A DNA stretch of 64,000 bases from an uncultured Opitutaceae bacterium. Lineage in GTDB: Bacteria; Verrucomicrobiota; Verrucomicrobiia; Opitutales; Opitutaceae. Numbering within the stretch: the first letter of the stretch is position 1; each line of letters opens with the position of its first letter. The notes beneath the pieces are model-generated. The model made no database searches, had not been told where the DNA came from, and saw only the letters and a program-made list of their open reading frames with translations. Below are positions 26,581 to 34,432 of this stretch, piece by piece. Both the position numbers and the translations under genes were made by a program. The DNA is taken from positions 1 through 64,000 of the forward strand of contig CALFXL010000058.1 in assembly GCA_937958045.1 (NCBI GenBank), given 5' to 3'.

Positions 26581-27614
26581 TTGCCTTTGAGCAGGTCGGA
26601 GATCGATTTTTCGGAGGCCTGGCCCGAGGTGTCCGTGGGCTTGGAGCCGGATTTCAATACCTGTGCCGCGCTGGAGCTCTGCGGACGGCGCACGTTGCCG
26701 GTGACGTACGTGATGTTGTGCGAGGCGATGCTGCGCGCGATGAACCAGCCATCGATGAGCGGTTGGCCGGCGGGGATTGTTTCGGCCTTTTGCGCGAGTG
26801 CGTCCATGTCGCGGCGAACGGTCTGGTTAAACGCGGTCGCGGTCTGGCGTGCGCGCGATTCGGCCGCGGACGTCGCACTCAACGACGAACGCAACTGCGC
26901 CTGCGCGGCGCGAATCTGGACATCGCGCGCGGGATCCTCGGGCGACTTTGCCAAGGCATCGAGGTGTTGCTGTTGCGCGGCGAGTTTTTTCTCCCAATCG
27001 CCGGCTTCCGCGGACCAATGGGCGATCTGGAGATCGCGTTCGTTGTAGATCTCGCGGTGATAAGCGGCGGTCGCGACGAGCAGCTGATGATGTGCGTCTC
27101 TGAGCTCGGAAAGTGCGCGCTCTTTTTCGTCCTGCTTTTGTTTCAGACGATTGCGGATGCGCCCGATTTTTTCGGCGCCCTCTTGCTTCGCTTTTTCGAT
27201 TTGTTCCGGGCTCGCGGGGACGACGGTGCCGCTGACTCGGCGCACGTGATAAAGAAACGGCTCGCCCTGGGCTTCGAGCTGAGAAGCGCTGCGGAGGCAT
27301 TGGCTGCAAAACTTGCCCTCGGCCATCTCGCGCAACTGGTCCGCGAGTTCTTTTTCGGCGGCGCGGATATCGGCTTCGAGTTTCTCGATGTCTTTATCGA
27401 GCAGATTGCAGGTGGGCACGCGGTCGCGCAGTTTTCCCAATAAATCCGAGATGCGTTTCGACTCCTTTTGCCACGCTGAGCGTGCGGAGCGGATTTTGGA
27501 GGAGAGGCCGTTTTTATCCTGGGCTGAGGTCCATGACGAAGGACCGAACAAAGCCAGAAGAAGGATAAAAATGGCGAAAAACCCAGGGTGGGTGGACGGT
27601 CTGGGGAAGGACAT
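26577..27614 (-). CDS. Exported coiled-coil protein with CxxC
   Basis: The 345-residue protein has a signal peptide (1-31), then long charged helices typical of coiled coil (about 40-110 and 150-275). A short Cys-rich break sits between the two helical parts: KFCSQCLRS, Cys103/Cys106, plus Cys69. The C-terminus is Ser/Thr-rich and probably disordered. No family is recognised; the layout suggests a rod-like periplasmic partner, and the CxxC could bind metal or form a disulfide. ATG 27614 is chosen because it sets the signal peptide at the N-terminus, though the frame is open to 27842. It is coupled to the TPR/Sel1 gene by a four-base overlap. Confidence 0.75.
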   Translation of the reverse strand: MSFPRPSTHPGFFAIFILLLALFGPSSWTSAQDKNGLSSKIRSARSAWQKESKRISDLLGKLRDRVPTCNLLDKDIEKLEADIRAAEKELADQLREMAEGKFCSQCLRSASQLEAQGEPFLYHVRRVSGTVVPASPEQIEKAKQEGAEKIGRIRNRLKQKQDEKERALSELRDAHHQLLVATAAYHREIYNERDLQIAHWSAEAGDWEKKLAAQQQHLDALAKSPEDPARDVQIRAAQAQLRSSLSATSAAESRARQTATAFNQTVRRDMDALAQKAETIPAGQPLIDGWFIARSIASHNITYVTGNVRRPQSSSAAQVLKSGSKPTDTSGQASEKSISDLLKGK

Positions 27615-27737
27615 GCTGGAACGTCGCATCACAAAAAATGCGCAGGCTTTGGCAATGCTAACCGGCGTGTATTGAGGTGAACGCCTTAGTCGCCTGAACA
27701 TCCGCACAGAACAGCGGGGCCAGTTGAAAAAGTCGGA

Positions 27738-28859
27738 ATGTCGGGGACAGGTAAGCGATTCCCCATGAAGACCAACCGTCCTCCGCGCGAATTTCGCGCC
27801 AAGACAGGCACCAATATCCGGGGCGGCGTCATGGCCGCACATCGTTTGGCGCTTCTGGCCAAGCAGGCCAAGCCTCTCAAACGTCTCTTCGCGGATTATC
27901 GGCGGGCCTCGAAAAAACTTTTTTCGAAATCCGAACTACGCGCGGCGGAAAGCATCCGGCAGCGGATTTGGCAGGAGTATCATGCGGCAAATCTCAAGCA
28001 CGGCCCCGATGCGATGAGCTGGGCGGCGAACCATGCGGCGTTTCGCCGGCGCTTGCAGCGGGCGCTCGCGCAGACGTTGCCGCGTCTCCGCGAATGGCGC
28101 GCGCTCACGAATGCGTTTCAACGCGACTGCCAAAAACTGTTTCAGGCGGCGTCAGTCCGGCCGCGCGCGGGCGACATTCGCGTGAGCCTCGATCAAAACG
28201 CGCTTCCGGATTCGCCCACGGCGGAGGAGTATCTCGCGCCTTTTGGCGTGTACGATGTCGCGATGAGCGAGGTCGGAAACTATCCCGATATCGAAGATAA
28301 TTCCTTCGCGATTCCCGGAAACGGTCATGTCGTGAACAATCTCGAGCTCGAGTACGATGACTCCACGTGGTGGTTTCCGAATGGGCTTTTCGGCATTTAC
28401 CTTCCGGTGCACGGCTGGAGTCACGCGGGCTGCGGGATCAACTACAACCTCCCCAAAACGGGACGTCTCCGTATCGGCGCTGTCGTTCGAAATTTCTACG
28501 CGCGTGTGACGATGTCGCTGGAGGATAATTTTGGTTTCTCCATGGGCCGCGTGCACGGAAGCGCCAATCTGTACGTGGATATCGTGCGCGGTCGAAACAT
28601 CACCACGCTCTCGAAAACACTCGTCGAAAAAACGCTCGAGTCCGACGGCGACGATGTGTCCACGACATTGCCACAACTCGACGACATCAATCCGTACGTT
28701 ATCGACGTGACCACGGATGAGACGTATCAGGCCGGCGCGGCGGTACAGATCATCGCAGGCACCGAATTTGTGTCAGGGTGCACGCTCGACGACATGGTCG
28801 CCAACGTGAAGGCGCTGCTGTGGTCGCAGGTGCAGAAGATCACGGTCGATGTGATCTGA
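27738..28859 (+). CDS. Hypothetical protein, basic helical N-terminus and beta-rich C-terminus
   Basis: The 373-residue product (364 if ATG 27765 is used) matches no family I know. Residues 1-140 are strongly basic and helical (RRASKKLFSKSELRAAE, FRRRLQRALAQTLPRLREW). Residues 150-373 are more acidic and beta-rich, with aromatic motifs such as DSTWWFPNGLFGIYLPVHGWSH and GRVHGSANLYVDIVRGRN. There is no signal peptide or membrane segment, so it is probably cytoplasmic. It is divergent from the coiled-coil gene and convergent with gltS. Confidence 0.65.
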   Translation: MSGTGKRFPMKTNRPPREFRAKTGTNIRGGVMAAHRLALLAKQAKPLKRLFADYRRASKKLFSKSELRAAESIRQRIWQEYHAANLKHGPDAMSWAANHAAFRRRLQRALAQTLPRLREWRALTNAFQRDCQKLFQAASVRPRAGDIRVSLDQNALPDSPTAEEYLAPFGVYDVAMSEVGNYPDIEDNSFAIPGNGHVVNNLELEYDDSTWWFPNGLFGIYLPVHGWSHAGCGINYNLPKTGRLRIGAVVRNFYARVTMSLEDNFGFSMGRVHGSANLYVDIVRGRNITTLSKTLVEKTLESDGDDVSTTLPQLDDINPYVIDVTTDETYQAGAAVQIIAGTEFVSGCTLDDMVANVKALLWSQVQKITVDVI

Positions 28860-28871
28860 CGCTGCGCGCGT

Positions 28872-30203
28872 TTATTTCAGAATATTCAACGCCGCGGTGG
28901 TGATCACGGCGTTGAAGAAATCGACAAGAAACGATCCCACGATCGGCACGATGAGCATCGCGCGCGGGGCCGGACCGAAGCGGCGAACCATCACGCGCAT
29001 CGTCGCCATCGCGTTTGAAGTCGCGCCGAGTGCGTAGCCAATCATGCCCGCGCTGATCGTCGCCGCCTCATAGTCGCGCCCCATCAGGCGGAACGTGACA
29101 AAATACGTCATGAACGCGATCAACAGCACCTGCACGACGAGGACCGCCAGCAACGGAAGGGCGGAGCTGAGCAATTGCGTGAGTTGCAGATCGATCATCA
29201 CGATCGCGAGCAACCACATGAGCGCGACGGAACCGATCGCGTCGACACGTTCGGATTTCAGGTGCGTGCCACCGAGCAAGTCGTGCGCGTTGCGCAGCAG
29301 CGCGGCGACGATCATCGCGCCCATATAGACAGGAAAGGTGACGCCCGAGCGCTGGATAAACACGCTGAGAAACGCGCCCAACTTCATGCAGATCCCGAGC
29401 ACGATCAGGTGCACCAACACGCTGCCGGCGGATCCCGCGAGTTCCTTCACTTCCGCAAGAAATCCGGCCGGCTGATCGGCGACTGTATCCGAAGGATTGA
29501 TACGCACAGGCCCGCCATCGCGATGAAGTTTTCGCCGCACGAGATTGCCGCCGACCCAGCCGGCGACGATGCCGCCCGCGATCACACCGAATGCCGCCGA
29601 GGCGAGACCGATCGATGCCGCGCCCTCGAGTCCGGCTCTTTCGAACTCCGGCGCGAAACCTGCCGCGGTCCCGAAGCCGCCCATGAGCGCGACATTGCTG
29701 GCCATGATGCCGAGGAGCGGATTTTCGCCGACCGCCACCGCCGTGAACGCGCCGGTGACTGCTTGCACCGCCGAAAGGCCGATCGAGAGCGCGAGCAGGA
29801 TCACCAACGGCAGACCGCCTTTGCGCGCCACGCTCCAGCTCGCGTTAAAACCGATGCACGTGAAAAACAGAATCAACAACGGCCGTTCGACATCGGTCAT
29901 GCCCGGCGCGCCAAGCCCCCAATGCGGCAACACCGGCCACAACCAGACCGAATTTGCCGTGCTCCCTTGCAGCGCGACAAACCCTGGCGCGAAACGATCG
30001 AGCAGCACCAACGCGATCGCGACGAACAGGCCGCCGATGATCGGCGCCGGCACATTGCAACGCTGCAACCAACCGACGCGGTGAAAAACAAACTCGCCGA
30101 AAAGCAGTACGGGAATGGCGAGCAGAAGGAGAGCGAAGGGACCGATATGCACCGACGACGAAACCGCCGATTCCGCGTTTGCTAGCTGGGCGAAGACACA
30201 CAT
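28872..30203 (-). CDS. gltS: Sodium/glutamate symporter family protein
   Basis: The 443-residue inner-membrane protein has about ten to twelve hydrophobic helices in two repeats, as in GltS, which imports glutamate with sodium. Recognisable parts are NVPAPIIGGLFVAIAL in the first repeat, the pore-like GGFGTAAGFAPEFE (GGHGT-type motif), and ATSNAMATMRVMV in the second repeat. A cytoplasmic loop (RRKLHRDGGPVRINPSD) separates the halves. The substrate is by family only; the GGFGT variant may mean a different specificity. The first residues (MCVFAQLANAES) are uncertain. Confidence 0.85.
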   Translation of the reverse strand: MCVFAQLANAESAVSSSVHIGPFALLLLAIPVLLFGEFVFHRVGWLQRCNVPAPIIGGLFVAIALVLLDRFAPGFVALQGSTANSVWLWPVLPHWGLGAPGMTDVERPLLILFFTCIGFNASWSVARKGGLPLVILLALSIGLSAVQAVTGAFTAVAVGENPLLGIMASNVALMGGFGTAAGFAPEFERAGLEGAASIGLASAAFGVIAGGIVAGWVGGNLVRRKLHRDGGPVRINPSDTVADQPAGFLAEVKELAGSAGSVLVHLIVLGICMKLGAFLSVFIQRSGVTFPVYMGAMIVAALLRNAHDLLGGTHLKSERVDAIGSVALMWLLAIVMIDLQLTQLLSSALPLLAVLVVQVLLIAFMTYFVTFRLMGRDYEAATISAGMIGYALGATSNAMATMRVMVRRFGPAPRAMLIVPIVGSFLVDFFNAVITTAALNILK

Positions 30204-30289
30204 GCGGCCCGCACCGTGTTGCGCACTTCCGTCGATGTCCAGACTGCGGGGCGTGAATCGTTTTTATACGGCTTCTTTTCGCGACGATG

Positions 30290-30329
30290 TTTTCACCGCT
30301 GAGGCGCAGAGAGCGCGTAGAAGAGGCGG
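30290..30329 (+). repeat. GAGGCGCAGAG-type dispersed repeat, copy 1
   Basis: TTTTCACCGCTGAGGCGCAG continues with AGAGCGCGTAGAAG. A related stretch (GCGGAGGCGCAGAGGACGCG) lies at 40621-40659. Both read AEAQR-R-RR in one frame, a known source of false protein calls. It lies in the 230-bp gap before the DUF72 gene, which otherwise shows nothing. Confidence 0.6.
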
Positions 30330-30434
30330 TTGGCAAGGAGTGTTGATTTGAGCGCGAGCCCTATGCGCGGTGAGTGTCGTTGTGATTCAGAAAAAGGTGC
30401 GCGGACTTTTCGTCGCGGTGCGTGTCCATCACCC

Positions 30435-31202
30435 ATGCGCATTCACGTCGGTTGCAGCGGTTGGTTTTATTCGCACTGGCGCGGGATTTTTTATCCACGC
30501 CGCGAAGTGACCACTAAGAACTGGTTCGCCTACTACGCGAATGTGTTTCGCACGGTGGAACTCAACGCGCCGTTTTATCGATGGCCGAAACCCGCGACGG
30601 TGCGACGATGGAAGCGCGATGCGCCCGAAGGATTTATTTATACGGTGAAAGTGAACCAGCTCATCACGCACGAGCGGCGTATGGTGCGAACGAAGACGCT
30701 GGTGCGCGCGTACTATGAGGAAATCGCGCTGGTGCTGGCGGAAAAGATGGGCTGTTTCCTGTTTCAGTTTCCGCCGAGTTACCGCTACACCGCGTCGCGT
30801 TTGAAGAGCATCGTGACGCAGCTCGATCCGACGTATCGCAATGTGGTGGAGTTTCGTCACCGCAGTTGGTGGCGGGAGTCTGTGTGGCGTGCGCTGGCGA
30901 AGCGCGGTATCTCGTTTTGCGCGGTTAGCGCGCCACGTCTGCCGGAGACATTTCCCGCGAAACAACGTCTGCTCTACGCGCGCTTCAGCGGACGCACGCG
31001 CTGGTATCGCCATAATTATTCGCCGGAGGAACTGTCTGTATGGCTGGAGCGGATACAAACATCCGGCGCGGAAGAAGTGTGGGTGTATTTCAACAACGAC
31101 CGCAACGGCCACGCCGTCGCCAACGCGCTCGCACTGCAACGCATGCTGCGTGAGTCGGAGAAATCGCAAACCACGGCGTCACCGAGCGCGCGGAGCGGTT
31201 GA
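30435..31202 (+). CDS. DUF72 family protein
   Basis: The 255-residue TIM-barrel-like protein has the DUF72 hallmarks: start IHVGCSGWFYSHWRGIFYP, FRTVELNAPFYRWP, GFIYTVKVNQLITHERR, FLFQFPPSY, VEFRHRSWW and WVYFNNDRNGHAVANAL. The family is widespread but uncharacterised. ATG 30435 places the GCSGWxY motif at residue 6, as in homologues. The leader TCCATCACCC is pyrimidine-rich without Shine-Dalgarno. It is convergent with the VOC protein. Confidence 0.93.
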   Translation: MRIHVGCSGWFYSHWRGIFYPRREVTTKNWFAYYANVFRTVELNAPFYRWPKPATVRRWKRDAPEGFIYTVKVNQLITHERRMVRTKTLVRAYYEEIALVLAEKMGCFLFQFPPSYRYTASRLKSIVTQLDPTYRNVVEFRHRSWWRESVWRALAKRGISFCAVSAPRLPETFPAKQRLLYARFSGRTRWYRHNYSPEELSVWLERIQTSGAEEVWVYFNNDRNGHAVANALALQRMLRESEKSQTTASPSARSG

Positions 31203-31232
31203 TGCCTCGCGCGCCGAAGAAAACGCGCCAAA

Positions 31233-31724
31233 CTACGCGCCGCGGATGGCGGCCTCGATTTTGGCGACGTCGATTTTTTTCATCTCCAACATCGCGGTGA
31301 ATGCGCGCCGTGCGACTTCGCCGCCAGCGCGGAACGCATCGGTCAATACGCGTGGCGTGATTTGCCAGCTAAGACCCCAGCGATCCTTGCACCAACCGCA
31401 TTCGCTTTCCTGACCTCCATTGCCGACGATCGCATTCCAATAGCGATCGGTTTCCTCCTGGGTGTCGGTGGCGATTTGAAACGAGAACGCTTCGCTGTGC
31501 GGGAAAACCGGCCCGCCGTTGAGGCCGACGCAGGGGACGCCGCAGACGGTGAACTCGACCGTGAGCACCTCGCCGGCCTGGCCGCCGGGATAGTCGGCCG
31601 GCGCGTGGAAGACGCCGGTGACGCGACTATCGGGAAACGTCGCGGCATAGAAGTTGGCCGCATCGAGCGCGTCGTTGTTGTACCAAAGGCAGAGGGTGTT
31701 TTTCGGGGAGGAATGCTTGCTCAT
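31233..31724 (-). CDS. PhnB-like VOC family protein
   Basis: The 163-residue protein belongs to the 3-demethylubiquinone-9 3-methyltransferase (PhnB-like) branch of the vicinal oxygen chelate superfamily. It has LCLWYNNDALDAANFY, FTVCGVPCVGLNGGP, FSFQIATDTQEETDRYW and CGWCKDRWGLSWQITPRVL. Despite the family name, the enzyme activity is unproven; members often bind small molecules. It is a single gene, convergent with DUF72. The 191 bp upstream to the next orphan hold no gene that I can see. Confidence 0.9.
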   Translation of the reverse strand: MSKHSSPKNTLCLWYNNDALDAANFYAATFPDSRVTGVFHAPADYPGGQAGEVLTVEFTVCGVPCVGLNGGPVFPHSEAFSFQIATDTQEETDRYWNAIVGNGGQESECGWCKDRWGLSWQITPRVLTDAFRAGGEVARRAFTAMLEMKKIDVAKIEAAIRGA

Positions 31725-31915
31725 GACGAGAGAGAACTGAGTGGTTAACGTTTGGCCGGTTGATGGGCCCTTTCCCTCTACGACGAATCAAGGGACGCCC
31801 GGCGGACAACGACTAGGGCCTCGTTGGTTAAAGACAGCGCGACTCCGTTGATTGCGGTCAGGCGAACTCGCTTCAAAAGCTGGACGCGTTGCGGTGCTTA
31901 GAGACATCCACCGCG

Positions 31916-32368
31916 TTATTTTTCGATTTTCGCGATGAGTGCGGCTTCGACCGTGGACCACGGTATAATGCGACGAATCGCGGATGACATCGATGACATT
32001 GAAATTGAATTGACGAGCGCCGCTTTCGCCGCGCGTGCCAAAAGTTTGCGGTCCACTTTCGTTGCCTCGGCGAGGTAGATGAGCATCTGTGGATTGACGA
32101 TGTGGTTGTAGACGTACTCGGCAGAACGGATCCAGTTCTTGCGGTTATAGGCCCCGGGACCGTCGTATCCGCTAAGCCAACCGAGCCAGTGTTCGTGCTG
32201 AGTCCCGTACCAAACGTACTTTCGCTCTTGTTGTCCTTTTCCCTTTTCTTCGAGTTTGCGCCATCGAGTAGAAAACCGATCGGTGAAGGGGCTGGCTGGA
32301 GACAGCTTGGCAATGGCGCGTCGAAGTTGTCGGGGTGTGGCGATGGATTGAGATGTGCGGGGTTTCAT
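31916..32368 (-). CDS. Orphan hypothetical protein
   Basis: The 150-residue basic protein matches no family I know. It has a helical basic N-terminus (TPRQLRRAIAKLS), an aromatic centre (YVWYGTQHEHWLGWLSGYDG, then AYNRKNW) and a helical C-terminus. Base composition is visibly lower in GC than the neighbours, and no gene partner is near, which suggests recent acquisition. No signal peptide. I have no functional proposal. Confidence 0.6.
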   Translation of the reverse strand: MKPRTSQSIATPRQLRRAIAKLSPASPFTDRFSTRWRKLEEKGKGQQERKYVWYGTQHEHWLGWLSGYDGPGAYNRKNWIRSAEYVYNHIVNPQMLIYLAEATKVDRKLLARAAKAALVNSISMSSMSSAIRRIIPWSTVEAALIAKIEK

Positions 32369-32567
32369 TCTACAGGTCTTCTGGTTGCTGCCGACCGCGT
32401 GGGGTTTGGCGCCGTTGAATGCTACGGTTTTTCCACGGCATGAAACGGCGAAGTTTCTCCGGAGCAGGCATCTGCAGCGGATTTGAGTGAGCGAAGAAGC
32501 AGGGGAGGCAATTCGAGTTTTGATTGGGGGCCCTGGACGCAGCGACGTTTTCGCGGAAGGTCTCTGT

Positions 32568-34127
32568 ATGGCTGATGCATCTACTTCGTTTTCGTCGGTG
32601 AATGTGGCTGCGACCGCTGGGTGGCGGTTGGAGCATTCTTATGCGCGGTTGCCGGCGGTGTTGTTTGAAGAGGTGGCGCCGACGCCGGTGAAGGAGCCGC
32701 GGCTTGTAGTGCTTAATCGGATACTGGCGGCGGAGCTGGGGCTCGATGCCGAGGCGCTGGCAGGACAGGACGGCGCGGAGATTTTTGCAGGGAACCGTTT
32801 GCCGCCGGGAGGGCGTCCGCTCGCGCAGGCGTATTCAGGACATCAATACGGGTTCTTCACCGGGCTCGGCGATGGCCGGGCGATTTTGTTGGGCGAGCAG
32901 ATCACGCCGCGTGGTGGGCGTTTGGATATTCAACTGAAGGGCGCGGGGCCGACGCCGTTTTCACGGCGCGGCGATGGGCGCGCCGCGTTGAGGCCGATGT
33001 TGCGCGAGTACATCATCAGCGAGGCGATGACGGCGTTGGGAATCCCGACCACACGAAGTCTCGCGGTGGTGGCGACGGGCGAGGCGGTGTGGCGCGAGTC
33101 GGCATTGCCGGGCGCGGTGCTCACGCGCGTGGCGGCGAGTCATATCCGCGTGGGGACATTTCAGTGGGCGGCGGCGAAACGCGACGAAGCGACTTTGCGC
33201 GCGCTGACGGAGTACACGTTGCGACGACATTTTCCGGAACGAGCCGATGCGGAGAACGCGGCGCTGGCATTGCTCACGGGTGTGGTCGAGCGGCAGGCGT
33301 CGCTCATCGCGCAATGGATGCTCGTGGGTTTCGTGCATGGCGTGATGAACACCGACAACATGGCGCTCTCCGGCGAGACGATCGATTATGGTCCGTGCGC
33401 GTTCATGGATGCGTATGATCCGGCGACGGTGTTTAGTTCGATCGATCGCCACGGGCGATACGCGTATGGGAATCAGCCGGCGATCGCACAGTGGAATCTC
33501 GCGCGGTTTGCGGAGGCGTTGCTGCCGGTGTTGCACAAGACGGAGGCGGAAGCGGTGGAGCTCGCGAAAGCAGCGCTGACGGAATTTGGTGCGGAGTTTC
33601 ACCGGCAATTGTTGGCCGGATGGAGACGCAAGCTGGGATTGTTTAACGCGGAGGTCGAAGACGTGGTCTTGATCGAGTCGCTGCTCGAATGGATGCAGAC
33701 GACCAAAGCGGACTTCACGAACACGTTTGCGGCGCTGTCGGCGGACCCAGCGGGAGCACTGGAGAAATCCGAAGGTCAAATGCCGAATGCCGAAGCGGCG
33801 GACGCGGCGACTGCGGAGGGGGAGAAACCGATCGTGATTGATGCGGCTTTCACGGAATGGCGTGCACGGTGGATCGCGCGATTAAAGCGGCAATCGGAAT
33901 CGCCTGAAGAGTCGGCGCGTCTGCGTCAGGCGAACAATCCCGCGGTGATCCCGCGCAATCAGGTGGTGGAGGCCGCGCTGGCGGCGGCGGAGCAAGGAAA
34001 TCTAAACCCGATGAATCGCTTGCTTGAGGTGCTCGCGAAACCGTTCGCGCATGGACGCGTCCCGGTGGAGTTTTGCGAACCGGCACCAGCGAGCGCGGAG
34101 CCTTATCGGACGTTTTGCGGAACGTGA
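32568..34127 (+). CDS. selO: Protein adenylyltransferase SelO (YdiU)
   Basis: SelO is a pseudokinase-fold enzyme that transfers AMP from ATP to Ser, Thr or Tyr residues of redox-related proteins. The 519-residue protein has the ATP-site stretch LLGEQITPRGGRLDIQLKG, TPFSRRGDGRAALRPMLREY and the metal-binding HGVMNTDNM / IDYGPCAFMD motifs, and it ends YRTFCGT. ATG 32568 fits the family and has GGAAGG seven bases upstream. An in-frame low-complexity segment (about residues 399-415) is encoded by a period-7 repeat array that also occurs in spacers. Confidence 0.95.
   Translation: MADASTSFSSVNVAATAGWRLEHSYARLPAVLFEEVAPTPVKEPRLVVLNRILAAELGLDAEALAGQDGAEIFAGNRLPPGGRPLAQAYSGHQYGFFTGLGDGRAILLGEQITPRGGRLDIQLKGAGPTPFSRRGDGRAALRPMLREYIISEAMTALGIPTTRSLAVVATGEAVWRESALPGAVLTRVAASHIRVGTFQWAAAKRDEATLRALTEYTLRRHFPERADAENAALALLTGVVERQASLIAQWMLVGFVHGVMNTDNMALSGETIDYGPCAFMDAYDPATVFSSIDRHGRYAYGNQPAIAQWNLARFAEALLPVLHKTEAEAVELAKAALTEFGAEFHRQLLAGWRRKLGLFNAEVEDVVLIESLLEWMQTTKADFTNTFAALSADPAGALEKSEGQMPNAEAADAATAEGEKPIVIDAAFTEWRARWIARLKRQSESPEESARLRQANNPAVIPRNQVVEAALAAAEQGNLNPMNRLLEVLAKPFAHGRVPVEFCEPAPASAEPYRTFCGT
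33765..33799 (+). repeat. Period-7 repeat inside selO
   Basis: The coding strand reads AAATCCG, AAGGTCA, AATGCCG, AATGCCG, AAGCGGC in exact 7-base phase. It is translated as part of a charged, non-conserved linker of SelO. The first unit is identical to units in the ruvA-dapB spacer. Confidence 0.7.
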
Positions 34128-34187
34128 CGCGGCGCGCCGCGAATGACGAGAGGCGAAGGATGCGTGGTGAGGATGAGTAGTGAAGGA

Positions 34188-34255
34188 CCAACTCCCAACT
34201 CCCAATTACCAATTACCAACTACCAACCGAGTGACCAATGGCCAATGGCAATGGG
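34188..34255 (+). repeat. Period-7 CCAAYTN repeat array
   Basis: Units run CCAACTC, CCAACTC, CCAATTA, CCAATTA, CCAACTA, CCAACCG, then a five-base break (AGTGA), CCAATGG, CCAATGG. It lies in the 305-bp gap between selO and typA, which also holds a GC-rich palindrome (34303-34330) and the typA terminator, and no gene. Confidence 0.85.
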
Positions 34256-34302
34256 GCAGAGGTGAGTGGTCGGGCATTTGTCTGCTAATTGGGCGGCCTG
34301 CT

Positions 34303-34330
34303 GGAGCGGCAGTTTGCCGGCCGGCGCTCC
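34303..34330 (+). repeat. GC-rich palindromic repeat, short copy
   Basis: GGAGCGGCAGTTTGCC followed by GGCCGGCGCTCC can pair end to end (GGAGCG with GCGCTCC) around AGTTT. It shares the parts GGAGCG, GGCAGTTT, GCCGGCCGGC and GCGCTCC with the longer element at 39335-39392 read on the opposite strand. Confidence 0.65.
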
Positions 34331-34374
34331 TGAGGAGTTCTCGCGGGCGGTGATGAGCGTGATTTTTCTCGCAC

Positions 34375-34405
34375 AAAAAACCGCGCCGGTGCGGGCGCGG
34401 TTTTT
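34375..34405. terminator. Bidirectional terminator between selO and typA
   Basis: AAAAAACCGCGCC-GGTGC-GGGCGCGGTTTTT is a strong hairpin with A and T tails on both sides, suited to ending both typA (minus) and selO (plus) transcripts. Confidence 0.85.
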
Positions 34406-34432
34406 GAAGAGCGGTGAAGAACTGCGTTGGGA

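Noticed and set aside
34188..34255. CRISPR array
   Set aside because: The units are 7 bases with no spacers of constant length and no cas genes in the window.
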